Assembly (NCBI GenBank): GCA_963668435.2
Contig: CAXXSC010000008.1
Span: forward strand, 1,488,001-1,552,000
Origin: G963668435 sp963668435
Lineage (GTDB): Bacteria; Latescibacterota; Latescibacteria; Latescibacterales; Latescibacteraceae
Direction of reading: 5' to 3'
Length of the DNA: 64,000 nt
Shown here: positions 50,595 to 59,330 of the stretch, piece by piece
How positions within the stretch are numbered: position 1 is the first letter of the stretch
How the letters are laid out: each line of letters opens with the position of its first letter
Program-made: the position numbers and the translations under genes
Notes under the pieces: model-generated
Databases searched by the model: none
Told to the model about the DNA's origin: nothing
The model's input: only the letters and a program-made list of their open reading frames with translations

Positions 50595-50615
50595 TCTACC
50601 TGAGAAAGTACGATT

Positions 50616-50747
50616 ATGGTGAAAGACATAAACATTGAATACAGGTTTGTGGAAATACCTGTTGAGGAGGTGATCGAACGAGAAAAGCGCTTGAAAATGC
50701 TGTTGTCTCGTGCCGTTATGCGGCATCTCAACAAGAATGAAACGTAA
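50616..50747 (+). CDS. 43-residue protein in the Rep operon
   Basis: ATG 50616 begins MVKDINIEYRFVEIPVEEVI and ends RHLNKNET, an amphipathic, charged helical protein. It starts 21 nt after the XRE stop and ends directly before the next ORF. GAAAGTA is a weak ribosome site. Coherent spacing supports a real gene. Function unknown. Confidence 0.4.
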   Translation: MVKDINIEYRFVEIPVEEVIEREKRLKMLLSRAVMRHLNKNET

Positions 50748-50762
50748 ATGAAGGATGGAATT

Positions 50763-51029
50763 ATGAACGAGAACATCATGATATGTATGAGGGCAAAACC
50801 TGGCGATCCTGACGTAAAAGCAGTTGCTGATGTGACTTTGGAGTTCAAGTCTGGAAATTTCACTATTCCCGGTATCAAAGTAATCGAGCGGAAGGGAAGT
50901 AAACCGCAGGTGTTATTGCCTATACAACGACGCAATAACACTCCGGGAAATACAAACGTACCACTGAGTCAAGTTTTCAACAAAAACATCGAAGAACTTG
51001 TTTTGGAAGAATATGAACATTTCACGTAA
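50763..51029 (+). CDS. Small protein of the Rep operon
   Basis: An 88-residue protein from ATG 50763, preceded by GGATGGA; ATG 50748 directly after the previous stop is the alternative. It is beta-rich (VADVTLEFKSGNFTIPGIKV) with a basic middle (RRNNTPGNTN) and an acidic C-terminal helix. It could assist Rep or act in regulation. No family recognised. Confidence 0.45.
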   Translation: MNENIMICMRAKPGDPDVKAVADVTLEFKSGNFTIPGIKVIERKGSKPQVLLPIQRRNNTPGNTNVPLSQVFNKNIEELVLEEYEHFT

Positions 51030-51269
51030 AATGCCCTGTTCAGGTTGCCAACTCCTGATCAGGGGGACGCAAGGCAGAAGTGCCAGCCGGTGGAGGGGGA
51101 TTGTCCCCTTCTGCCGGTGTCCTAACCGCAGTGGGACACATGAACCGCTTGCGGTTTATGGGCTGCGGTCAAAGTTGGTCGCCCGGAGGGCGAAAGGGGC
51201 TGTGAGGTGGCGGGGCAAAGTTCACTTGATGCTTTATACAAATAACTGTAAAACGGGAAAGGCAAAATC
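51030..51269 (+). ncRNA. Structured GC-rich intergenic region: candidate origin or RNA
   Basis: About 240 bp without an ORF, much richer in GC than the genes around it and full of inverted repeats. CCTGTTCAGG lies near 51035. GGGGGATTGTCCCCT lies near 51096. A 43-nt stem (51126-51168) has arms CCGCAG/CTGCGG enclosing CAT-AACCGC/GCGGTT-ATG. CGCCCGGAGGGCG lies near 51180. A HUH Rep gene follows. A double-strand or single-strand origin, or a structured regulatory RNA, are the two readings. The sequence alone cannot decide. Confidence 0.45.
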
Positions 51270-52196
51270 ATGATAGCTTCAGGAAATACGGCAGTTGAGC
51301 AATACATCAGTCACGGGACGATCAGGAGCGATCCCCGCGAAAAATATTTCACTCCTGATGAAATCGCGTTCAATGATGCAATGATTCCCCTTCTGGAAGA
51401 ACACGGCATGGAGGATAAGGCGCAGAGAATGTGCGATTGCGGAAATAAGTACAACGCTTTCAGGTGCAAGGAAAGCGCCCATGCCGACAAGAAGCAGATG
51501 ATCTTTTCATATCGCTGTGAACTCAGGATTTGTCCCCGATGCGGCAAGAAACATGGGTATGAGACGCGCAGGAAGGCGGGGGAGGTCATGAAAAGCATTC
51601 AGAAGACCCGAACGCACAAGTTTGCGCTTCTCACGCTTACAGAGCGTTCTACGGCAAAAAGGGCGTTAACATCGAAGAGGCTAAAGGCGTTTAATCAAAA
51701 TGTCCGAAAACTGATCAATAAGCTATATCCGAAAAAGCAGAACTGCGGAGCAATGGCAGTAACGGAAATCGGGAAGCGGAACAATGTTCATGCTCATGTT
51801 CTCGTATATGGCCCGTACATATCACAGGATATCATATCTAAATACTGGAAGGCAATTACTGGTGACAGCTATATAGTCGATGTCAGAGCGGCACGAGATC
51901 ACAAAATTGCACTCTACTACATCACAAAATACATACTGAAAGCGCCTGAGTTTGACGAGTTGGAGCAGTATGTATTGTTTCTCAAGGCATTGAAAGGTGT
52001 CAGGCGGCTTCATACGTATGGGATTATGTATGGTGTCAAGATTCCGAAACGTGAGGCGATAAAATGCCCGTATTGCGGTGGTGGGATTGAGTATGGGGGG
52101 ATGGTGGATGAGCTGTATTACGGGCTTTTCATGGAATATTCCAACATCCCAACGCAGCAGAAACAAAAAGAGGCGCCATTGCTGACGCCTCTATAA
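51270..52196 (+). CDS. HUH-type rolling-circle replication initiator
   Basis: A 308-residue Rep. Cysteine clusters at residues 55-92 (MCDCGNKYNAFRC, CELRICPRCGKKH) form a zinc-binding N-terminus. The HUH motif is H174-A-H176 in NNVHAHVLVYGPY. The nicking tyrosines lie in YYITKYILK (Y216/Y217/Y221). A second zinc ribbon follows at CPYCGGGIEYGG near 265. The pattern is that of plasmid-type Rep_1/transposase-like initiators that nick the origin and stay covalently bound. No helicase domain, so a host helicase is needed. Confidence 0.82.
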   Translation: MIASGNTAVEQYISHGTIRSDPREKYFTPDEIAFNDAMIPLLEEHGMEDKAQRMCDCGNKYNAFRCKESAHADKKQMIFSYRCELRICPRCGKKHGYETRRKAGEVMKSIQKTRTHKFALLTLTERSTAKRALTSKRLKAFNQNVRKLINKLYPKKQNCGAMAVTEIGKRNNVHAHVLVYGPYISQDIISKYWKAITGDSYIVDVRAARDHKIALYYITKYILKAPEFDELEQYVLFLKALKGVRRLHTYGIMYGVKIPKREAIKCPYCGGGIEYGGMVDELYYGLFMEYSNIPTQQKQKEAPLLTPL

Positions 52197-52217
52197 TCGT
52201 GATATAAAACAGGGATG

Positions 52218-55200
52218 CTACTTGATCAGCAGCATCTTGCCGCTTTTCGCGAAATCCTTACTTTCCAGACGGTAGAAATATACACCGCTGGCAAGGTCAC
52301 TACCGTCGAACACGGCGCTATGATTTCCGGCGCTCATGTAGTTATCGACCAGTGTAGCGACTTTCTGGCCATTCGAGTTGTAGACCGCCAGTTTCACGTT
52401 GCCGGGTTTGGCAAGTGTATAATGAAGTGTCGTTGCCGGATTGGCAGGGTTGGGGCTGATGGATATTGAGGCGGTGAGAATTTCGGCTTCTGTTTCCTCA
52501 CCTTCCTCAAGCTGTTTATACACGCCATCCCATTCTGCATAGCGGTCAGTATACTCATTAGGATTATATTTCAGTCCGGCGGCATCAAAGGCGGACAAAA
52601 GAATTAATTGGCCTGGATTAATATCTTTTGCACGGTTTGCATATTCAAGTGCCTTTGATGAGTTATTCAATACTCTTCCATAAATTGATGCTATATGAGC
52701 AAGCATTTCAACTTCCATGGGAGTGTTTTGATATTTTAGAGATTTTTTTTCAAATTCCTGTATTGCCTGACGAGGATTGCCTTCATACAATGTAATTTCA
52801 CTTAACAAGAAATCAAGGGTATGCCGATATCCGATACTTGTTGTTAAAGCAAGTTCTTCTTCGATGATGTTCTTCACTTGGCCATAGTCTCCACTTGTTT
52901 TTTTCTGAATGCTAATTAGAGACTTTATAGCTCTTTTCTTGTCCGTTGTAGTTGTCGCTTTTTCAACAATATCCAGATATTTGTTGTATGCAGAGTCGAG
53001 GTCACCATTTTTCTCAAGCTGACTCGCTTCAATAAAAGGATTATCGATTTTTGCCAAAGCCATTTTACCATATCCAACACCTGAATATGCACTAGCTAAA
53101 GCATTTGTATAAATCACCTTGCCCGGAGTCAGGAAATAACTGTCATTCGGCGTATCTCCCCAGAAATTATATTCAGCACGCACCGTATCGCATGTTGCAT
53201 TATTATAAATCGCTTTACGATCTGATTCTGGTGCGATCGTATTATGGCCATAGCCACTATCGCCATCCATATATATATCCAAATATGATCCAGTCCAAAT
53301 ACAATGTCCTGTATTATTCCTGATATCGCATAAATAGATTTGTGCATCAGAATAATTTCCGAGAATTATCGCTTCTCCATTATACGTCAATGTCAAATCA
53401 TGCAAAGTGACATCAGCGGTGGTACAGCTCGCGGCGATACCCGCTGTTGTACTCGTAACATGGACATTTTTGATATTTGGATTACAATCATGGATGAAGA
53501 TACCATAGAGTGTGCAATCACTTATCGTAAGCACATTTCCATTCGGAATTGACAGTGGCGATGTTCCGTAAATATCAATGCCAGTATAGGCATACGATAT
53601 AGTCGCGCTTCCACTGACGCTGAGCGAGCCGCCTGATTCAATATCTATGCCATCCCAAGTGCTCGAACTTGCAGATGCTCGTGAAAATGTTACGTTATTA
53701 CCAACATTCAATGTTCCGGCAACACTGATCTCTTTTCCCGGAAGAACTTTTATTATTGCATTCTCCTCAATAGTAACCGAAACACCTGAAGGAATAACGA
53801 CATCATTCATGACCCAAACTGTGCCGGACCATGTTTCATTTGTATATACCGATCCAATTTTATGCTGTCTTCCATTCAAATGATGATTTTCATTAAAATT
53901 TACAATAATTGAAGATAGATGTGGGGTTCCATCACTTGGATCGGGTTCGTCATTACCAGTATCCCTAATGTCATCATAAAGTATTAATTCGTCGACAAAA
54001 TCGCAAAAACTTTCATCAGTGTTTAATGCTTTTATGGCATTATATACCAAATCTTCCATTACATCAGAGCCATACGTATTTCGCATACCCCAGCACGCAC
54101 TTCCTATCAATTCTCCCCCAATATATCTTTTGGCAGAAGTTGCAGGAAGGTAATCTTCATAATAATCCTCATATGGATTCGAAAGATCACGTCCTGAAAA
54201 ATACTCGGGGTTGTTTGTAAATGAGCATGCAAAATAATCAGCAAAACCTTCATTCATGGCTGTTGCTTCGGCATTTGATTCATCCAGCGGTACATACGCA
54301 GATGGTTGTAGATCACTCGTCTTTCTTCCTCCAAAAACATTGTGAGAATATTCGTGATACACGCCTTGAGGAACAGCCTGGTAATTGGCAATATATATAC
54401 GTCTATCATCATCTGCAAACGAATCACCACCAGTATAATATGCATAACCTATCATTGGATTATCATGAAATCTATTTGTGCTGAATCCTGGAACTGCATC
54501 ATACTCTTCCCAAGCTTGGTTCATTCTATAAAATAAAGCGTATTCATAATTATGGGCATCACTAACAGGCCACATATAATTAATGTTTCCCGAATTTGAT
54601 GTGATATATTTTGCTCTTGTTGTATCTGGTTCACTAAATATCAAAACATCTGCATGAGGCCCAGTGAGCAAAAATTCTGCATGATCATAGTCATCAATTG
54701 TCACAATGTACGATCCTGATGCATCAGTAGTAGCAACATTGTTAATATTATATATATCATAAGCATAAATTCTTGAATATTTACAGCATTTTGTAGTGTC
54801 ATCAGGTGCGCTACTCGGGATTCCATTCCATGTTGGAATTGTAACCGTTCCGTTGATAGTTGAGTAATGGCCATTATCATTTTCTCTTATCACTGAACCA
54901 TTAAGAGCGTTAATGAATATGTCTTTAGAGAAATTCTTGTAAGAGTTATTAACTTTCAATATCCATGAAAGCTGATACTCTTTCATGTCTTCATTATATA
55001 CGACAACAAGATTTTCATTTTTTATGTTCGAATTTGAAACCTGGTATTTTTGAGACACAAATTCCCGAGCTTGTTCAATGGTCACAACAGGCTCTGTGTC
55101 CACATTAATATTCTTATATATTTTTGATTTGAGATACAGCATTTCGCCGTTATAGGATATTCTAAAATGCAGGCATGATCCATATATTGGGCAATCATGA

Positions 55201-55529
55201 ACATATTGACAGAGAATAACCTCGTAGAAACATTCATACTTGCAGCAACTTGAAACTTTATAATTTGTTGTATCTGTATGGAACACATCAGAATTGTTAT
55301 CCAAAAAACTTAGCACCAAGTCAACGGTTTTTTCTTCAACAAATGGCGGCTCAAATAGCTTTATATTCTTCCCGGCAATTCTTTTTACGGTGCCTAACTC
55401 ATCATCCCATGCCGTTATTGCCTCAGAATATTTGCCTGTTAAATCTAAAACTATATTATCACTTGTATTATAAGCAATAACATTATTAGCAATAGTTAAT
55501 AATGATAGTAACACGATCAGGCAACGCAT
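52218..55529 (-). CDS. Secreted gluzincin metallopeptidase with beta-helix, TPR and sorting domain
   Basis: A 1103-residue protein with a signal peptide (MRCLIVLLSLLTIANNVIAY). A fungalysin/thermolysin-type propeptide (about 25-230) is followed by a zinc peptidase domain with H-E-Y-S-H in VYHEYSHNVFG and the downstream NEGFADYFACS Glu ligand, as in M4/M36. Residues about 620-850 form a parallel beta-helix (repeats such as ISDCTLYGIFIHDCNPNIKN). Then come TPR-like helices. The last 80 residues are a FlgD/T9SS-type sorting domain (SPNPANPATTLHYTLAKPGN, ending SGKMLLIK). Probably an exported surface protease. AT-richer than other host genes. Ends 21 nt from the Rep gene. Confidence 0.8.
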   Translation of the reverse strand: MRCLIVLLSLLTIANNVIAYNTSDNIVLDLTGKYSEAITAWDDELGTVKRIAGKNIKLFEPPFVEEKTVDLVLSFLDNNSDVFHTDTTNYKVSSCCKYECFYEVILCQYVHDCPIYGSCLHFRISYNGEMLYLKSKIYKNINVDTEPVVTIEQAREFVSQKYQVSNSNIKNENLVVVYNEDMKEYQLSWILKVNNSYKNFSKDIFINALNGSVIRENDNGHYSTINGTVTIPTWNGIPSSAPDDTTKCCKYSRIYAYDIYNINNVATTDASGSYIVTIDDYDHAEFLLTGPHADVLIFSEPDTTRAKYITSNSGNINYMWPVSDAHNYEYALFYRMNQAWEEYDAVPGFSTNRFHDNPMIGYAYYTGGDSFADDDRRIYIANYQAVPQGVYHEYSHNVFGGRKTSDLQPSAYVPLDESNAEATAMNEGFADYFACSFTNNPEYFSGRDLSNPYEDYYEDYLPATSAKRYIGGELIGSACWGMRNTYGSDVMEDLVYNAIKALNTDESFCDFVDELILYDDIRDTGNDEPDPSDGTPHLSSIIVNFNENHHLNGRQHKIGSVYTNETWSGTVWVMNDVVIPSGVSVTIEENAIIKVLPGKEISVAGTLNVGNNVTFSRASASSSTWDGIDIESGGSLSVSGSATISYAYTGIDIYGTSPLSIPNGNVLTISDCTLYGIFIHDCNPNIKNVHVTSTTAGIAASCTTADVTLHDLTLTYNGEAIILGNYSDAQIYLCDIRNNTGHCIWTGSYLDIYMDGDSGYGHNTIAPESDRKAIYNNATCDTVRAEYNFWGDTPNDSYFLTPGKVIYTNALASAYSGVGYGKMALAKIDNPFIEASQLEKNGDLDSAYNKYLDIVEKATTTTDKKRAIKSLISIQKKTSGDYGQVKNIIEEELALTTSIGYRHTLDFLLSEITLYEGNPRQAIQEFEKKSLKYQNTPMEVEMLAHIASIYGRVLNNSSKALEYANRAKDINPGQLILLSAFDAAGLKYNPNEYTDRYAEWDGVYKQLEEGEETEAEILTASISISPNPANPATTLHYTLAKPGNVKLAVYNSNGQKVATLVDNYMSAGNHSAVFDGSDLASGVYFYRLESKDFAKSGKMLLIK

Positions 55530-55539
55530 ACAATCCTCC

Positions 55540-56856
55540 TTAAAAGCTGTAATCTACTCCGTTAATGTGGGCTTTTTTCAAATAATAATTATTAAGTGAC
55601 TGAGCCAATGTCGCGACCTTTATCGGGCCAATCCCAGGTGCAAACCAGAATATGACACCATCACGGTCTTTTGGCCAAACTGACCTTGTGTAGAACTGAT
55701 AACAGGGACAATAATCGAGAATTGTGTCTTCCGTGCTTTCAAGCATGGTCTCAAGTTCCGGGTTCATATAGAACTCATAACAACTTTCCGAATAAATTCT
55801 CTCATGTATTGGCACGCGTGAAGGAGAGGTCAGCGCAAACAGATAAATAACGACATCGGTTGTCCCCTCCCATATACGCAACGATCCCGCTCCATCTTTT
55901 TTGACAAGTGTTTCCTCGGGATAAACATGAGGCGGGCGGCGAGGATAAATAAACAATGGAAATGAATCGAAAAGAAAATACTCTTCATTATCTATAGTTT
56001 TCTGGCCGATAATTGAGAATGTTTGCTGGTCGGCCTCGTCATCACTACCCTCCAGGGCAAATGTCCAGCTATTCCCGGTAGAGAGCGGGAAATAATCAAG
56101 CTGGTTCATTCGATAAAACCTAATAAGGTCATTTTGATTTTCATCTGGTACAGAAACCGAAGAGTGCGATTCTTCATAACCATCTTTTTTAATAAGAATA
56201 TCATACACATCCTCTGATGCGGTTTCTTTTTTTGAAACAATCGATGAGCAGAAAGAAAAACTATTCCTGTTCTGGTGCCCGTCAATCAGAAGCATTTTTT
56301 TTGTTTCCGACCATTTGCCCGCGTTAAGGCGATAAAAATAAACGCCGCTCGCGACACCATTCCCATTGTCATCGGTGCCGCCCCACTGGCGGAAATGTGT
56401 CCCCGCCGAAAGATATTCATCGGCAAGCGTAGAAATCAACTGGCCATTGATATTGTATACCTTCAGCGATACATCTGTGGCATCGTGCAGGTCAAAAGAT
56501 AGTGTTGTCTCCGGATTGAACGGATTCGGATAATTCTGATGCAGGGAAAAACTACACGGCGCAATATCCTCAACATTGACAGAATGGGCCGATTGCGGCA
56601 ATTCAAGCTCGAAATGCCCCAGGCTATCGGTAAAAGTCGAATAGGTTTCACCGGTAATTCTCGATGTTGCTTCGACATAAGCATTGGGTATTTGAAAATA
56701 AGGAAGGTCATCGTATACTGTTGAGTATTGAAGGCCCATATAAACAGCGACATTTCCTGTCAGTGTAAACGTACTCTCGGCAAATACAGGATGGACCACA
56801 ACCGCAACAGCCAGCGCAAGCAGAGCAAAAATAGACTTGTCACATCGCCGCATCAT
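55540..56856 (-). CDS. Secreted protein with internal sorting-type domain
   Basis: A 438-residue protein with a signal peptide (about 1-26, ending VFAES). A carboxypeptidase-regulatory-like segment (30-95) is followed by a complete FlgD/Por-type domain at about 100-195 (LHQNYPNPFNPETTLSFDLH through TKKMLLID). A further 240 residues of unknown fold follow. That domain is normally C-terminal, so its internal position is odd and suggests a fusion. The gene begins upstream of the metallopeptidase gene on the same strand, 10 nt apart, and they may form an operon. Confidence 0.65.
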   Translation of the reverse strand: MMRRCDKSIFALLALAVAVVVHPVFAESTFTLTGNVAVYMGLQYSTVYDDLPYFQIPNAYVEATSRITGETYSTFTDSLGHFELELPQSAHSVNVEDIAPCSFSLHQNYPNPFNPETTLSFDLHDATDVSLKVYNINGQLISTLADEYLSAGTHFRQWGGTDDNGNGVASGVYFYRLNAGKWSETKKMLLIDGHQNRNSFSFCSSIVSKKETASEDVYDILIKKDGYEESHSSVSVPDENQNDLIRFYRMNQLDYFPLSTGNSWTFALEGSDDEADQQTFSIIGQKTIDNEEYFLFDSFPLFIYPRRPPHVYPEETLVKKDGAGSLRIWEGTTDVVIYLFALTSPSRVPIHERIYSESCYEFYMNPELETMLESTEDTILDYCPCYQFYTRSVWPKDRDGVIFWFAPGIGPIKVATLAQSLNNYYLKKAHINGVDYSF

Positions 56857-57518
56857 ACACCTCCCGGAATCACTACCGCGATAAACATACCACTAAACAC
56901 TTAAAAGAAGTTATATTGGCTTCACGCGCTTGTCAAGAATTATTTTCAACACAAAGTAACCTGTGAGTTTTTCATACTCGTCAAAGCCGTTATCACCATT
57001 CTATTAGTAATGCCGAATTTTTATACCAAGAAATGAAATGTTGGGATGTATTCAGAACAGAGAGTACCACTTTAACATGAATAGACCTTAAAAACATCTT
57101 TATATGAAAAGACTAAAATCACTTGATAACGGTCACACTTATAGTTCGCAAATCGTTCAATTTGCTCCGTCATAATGAACGTTTCTGCGAAGTTTGCAGA
57201 AACGGTTTTTGTCTGTAACAGTCTTTCGTATGGCTTGGCAATTAGGGAACTTACATGGTGTAAGTATTTAGAAGAGAGATTTGTTACGGTGACCATATCG
57301 TGCTGGCGGGATTAACCATGAAAACCGTGTGAATGTGATATCATGAGAGATTTTGGCTAATGTTCCAATGAAGCACGAAATATTATGCAATTGACAGCAG
57401 ACGATATTGACATTATCTTGTCTACTTGGCAAATTAAACAATTAAGAACAGATACTCCGGATAAGTATTATCCTTTGTACGGTTTTGCATAAGTATAAAC
57501 TGTTCACCGGGAGACGAA
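56857..57518. other. Largely non-coding intergenic region
   Basis: About 660 bp, AT-rich. It contains an inverted repeat around the AACGTTTCTGCGAAG...TTTGCAGAAACGG stretch (about 57178-57210), which could be a hairpin. A 35-codon frame (57385-57492, starting MQLTADDIDIILSTWQIKQL) ends 26 nt before the cytochrome gene and may be a relic. No convincing gene. The repeat resembles no element I recognise. Confidence 0.3.
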
Positions 57519-58367
57519 ATGAACAGACGCACCGCAATAAAGGCCGCTGCGGGTGGTTTGGTTGGAGGCGGGGCCGCACTGCTCACACTGAATACAGCGT
57601 TCAAGCCTGAGATATTACCTGCGACAAAGCCAAAAGAGTTGAACCTTGAGGAACCGAAGTCCGATTGGGTTTATCATCGGTTGGAACCCGCTGTAACGGC
57701 AAATTTGGCCTACAGCGTCTATGACAATGGAAGCTGCATGTATGCTGTCGTACAGAGTTTCATCTCTCAGCTGGCAGAAAAATATGGCGAACCTTATAGC
57801 TCCTTTCCCATCCACATGACAAGATACGGTCACGGCGGCATCGGAGGATTCGGCAATGTCTGCGGCGCACTGAACGGAACGGCTGCGCTCGCCGGCTTGT
57901 TTGTGACTGACAAGAACACCCGGGACGCTGTAATCACGGACCTGTTTCGCTGGTATGAAAGAACCCCTCTCCCCGATTTCAATCCCGACACACCTATCGA
58001 CAATTTCACGCCGCCGCTATCCATTGCCAGGTCGACACTGTGTCATGCATCTATCACAAACTGGAGCAAAACTGCCGGTTATAACGTTAAAAGCAAACAG
58101 CGCAAAGAAAGGTGCCGCCGTTTAACCGGAAACATGGCCGGAAAACTGGCGACAGTCATGAACCAGCTCAATGAAGGCAGCTACACCACGGTCAACCATG
58201 ATGACGAAACGGCCCGAGGCTGTTTGACATGCCACGGCAGCCAGGGTAAGTTTGACAATACCGGCGGCAAGATGACCTGCACTTCATGCCACAGCAAGTC
58301 GATCGGTCACAGGCTTTTCGGAGATATACACTACAAATTCATGGGTAAGAAAGACAAAGACGAATAG
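57519..58367 (+). CDS. Split-Soret/C_GCAxxG_C_C family protein with two haem motifs
   Basis: A 282-residue protein with a twin-arginine-like leader (MNRRTAIKAAAGGLVGGGAA). The C_GCAxxG_C_C fold shows as GSCMYAVVQSF, then GGIGGFGNVCGALNGTAALA and STLCHASITNW. Two haem c sites follow, CLTCH and CTSCH near residues 235-258. This matches split-Soret cytochrome c-type proteins. It should sit in the periplasm and take part in electron transfer. GGGAGACG lies 4 nt before the ATG. Confidence 0.75.
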   Translation: MNRRTAIKAAAGGLVGGGAALLTLNTAFKPEILPATKPKELNLEEPKSDWVYHRLEPAVTANLAYSVYDNGSCMYAVVQSFISQLAEKYGEPYSSFPIHMTRYGHGGIGGFGNVCGALNGTAALAGLFVTDKNTRDAVITDLFRWYERTPLPDFNPDTPIDNFTPPLSIARSTLCHASITNWSKTAGYNVKSKQRKERCRRLTGNMAGKLATVMNQLNEGSYTTVNHDDETARGCLTCHGSQGKFDNTGGKMTCTSCHSKSIGHRLFGDIHYKFMGKKDKDE

Positions 58368-58589
58368 GGTATAATTACCATAACTGTCTGAGATATTTCA
58401 CATTTATACTGTCCTTCATTGTAATTATAGTAGAAATTCGAAACTCGTTCAATTTGCGCCATGATTTGACATAAACACTCGCGTCCGAAGCGAGTGTTTT
58501 TTTCGATATACCGTATTTTCCGTAGCATGCCTCTTTATAATTTATTATTATAATTTTACACATAAATTATTTTAAATAGGAGCGCTATT

Positions 58590-58985
58590 TTGAGAAAATA
58601 CAATCTATTTTCGGCTGTCATGTCCTGCGTTCTTCTGGCAAGTTCCTTACTCATTTTTTCATCATGCAGTGTGATTCACCGGTCAGGCGAGAATCCGGCC
58701 CAGTTAACAGCCGAGATTCCTGAACAGTTTTCAGTCGAACAGAACACGCCAAATCCTTTCAGTTCCACAACAGATATCAGCATCGCCATTCCGTCAAGCG
58801 GACATGTGACCATAGAAATTTCCACTATTACAGGCAAAAAAGTCGCCACGCTGTTAGATAAAACCATGAACGCGGGCAATCACACCGTCACGTTCGACGG
58901 GACAGAACACTCTACAGGTATCTATTTCTATACGGTCACATACGGAGATTTTTCAAAAACCATGAAAATGACGCTAAAAAAATAA
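58590..58985 (+). CDS. Lipoprotein with FlgD-type sorting domain
   Basis: A 131-residue protein starting at TTG 58590 (TAGGAGCG upstream). A lipoprotein signal ends in SLLIFSSC, so Cys26 should be acylated. The remaining 95 residues are almost only a sorting-type domain: SVEQNTPNPFSSTTDISIAI, HVTIEISTITGKKVATLLDK, NAGNHTVTFDGTEHSTGIYF, ending KTMKMTLKK. A lipidated stand-alone sorting domain without a passenger is unusual. It may be a degraded or minimal anchor protein. Confidence 0.65.
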   Translation: MRKYNLFSAVMSCVLLASSLLIFSSCSVIHRSGENPAQLTAEIPEQFSVEQNTPNPFSSTTDISIAIPSSGHVTIEISTITGKKVATLLDKTMNAGNHTVTFDGTEHSTGIYFYTVTYGDFSKTMKMTLKK

Positions 58986-59020
58986 ATATCGGCTCTCATT
59001 TTCCAGCAATATGACCACCC

Positions 59021-59179
59021 TTAAAAGATAATCGATCCGCCCTTTTTCATTTCCGCACGCAATTTGGCGGTGTCAACAGCGGCAACTTCAACATTGCTCT
59101 CGAGCGCCAGGACACTTGCAGTGCCCGCGGCCTCGCCTGTCTGGTTGCAGTTCACCATAACCCGGCAGCACTCCCACCC
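59021..59179 (-). pseudogene. C-terminal fragment of an FAD-dependent oxidoreductase
   Basis: On the minus strand the 52-residue frame reads VMVNCNQTGEAAGTASVLAL, then VEVAAVDTAKLRAEMKKGGS and IIF before the stop. That is the typical C-terminus of the FAD_oxidored family (the GEAAGTA flavin-binding turn). An in-frame stop lies just upstream and the rest of the gene is missing, so this is a relic. It lies between the lipoprotein and the Gfo/Idh/MocA gene. Confidence 0.65.
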
Positions 59180-59330
59180 CTACATCACTCCATCGCTATA
59201 TTGCAGTAAAAGGCATTGCATTCTTCAGTCACATTTCTATACCTTATTATCTTATAATGTTTTATGCTCCACCCCACTTCACGTGCCAAAATACCGTTAA
59301 TTATATTTTGTCAGCTCAGAAGGGAGCATC

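Larger units (their letters stand above)
48200..52200. mobile_element. Compact Rep/serine-recombinase element next to the prophage
   Basis: About 4 kb contain a recombinase-regulator pair on the minus strand. A divergent operon on the plus strand has an XRE regulator, two small ORFs, a structured non-coding region and an HUH Rep. That is the minimal gene set of a rolling-circle-replicating integrative element or phage satellite. The left edge falls at the tRNA 3' end, and the right edge is between Rep (52196) and the host metallopeptidase stop (52218). Terminal repeats were not found: only the short word GATCAGC is shared at 48198 and 52223. Exact limits are therefore uncertain. Confidence 0.6.

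Noticed and set aside
52218..52240. attR of the serine-recombinase element by the shared word GATCAGC
   Set aside because: Seven bases shared with 48198-48204 are too few to accept, and the metallopeptidase C-terminus there looks native.
57072..57296. 74-codon minus-strand frame in the intergenic gap
   Set aside because: No ribosome binding site, no domain pattern and atypical composition. Treated as chance.
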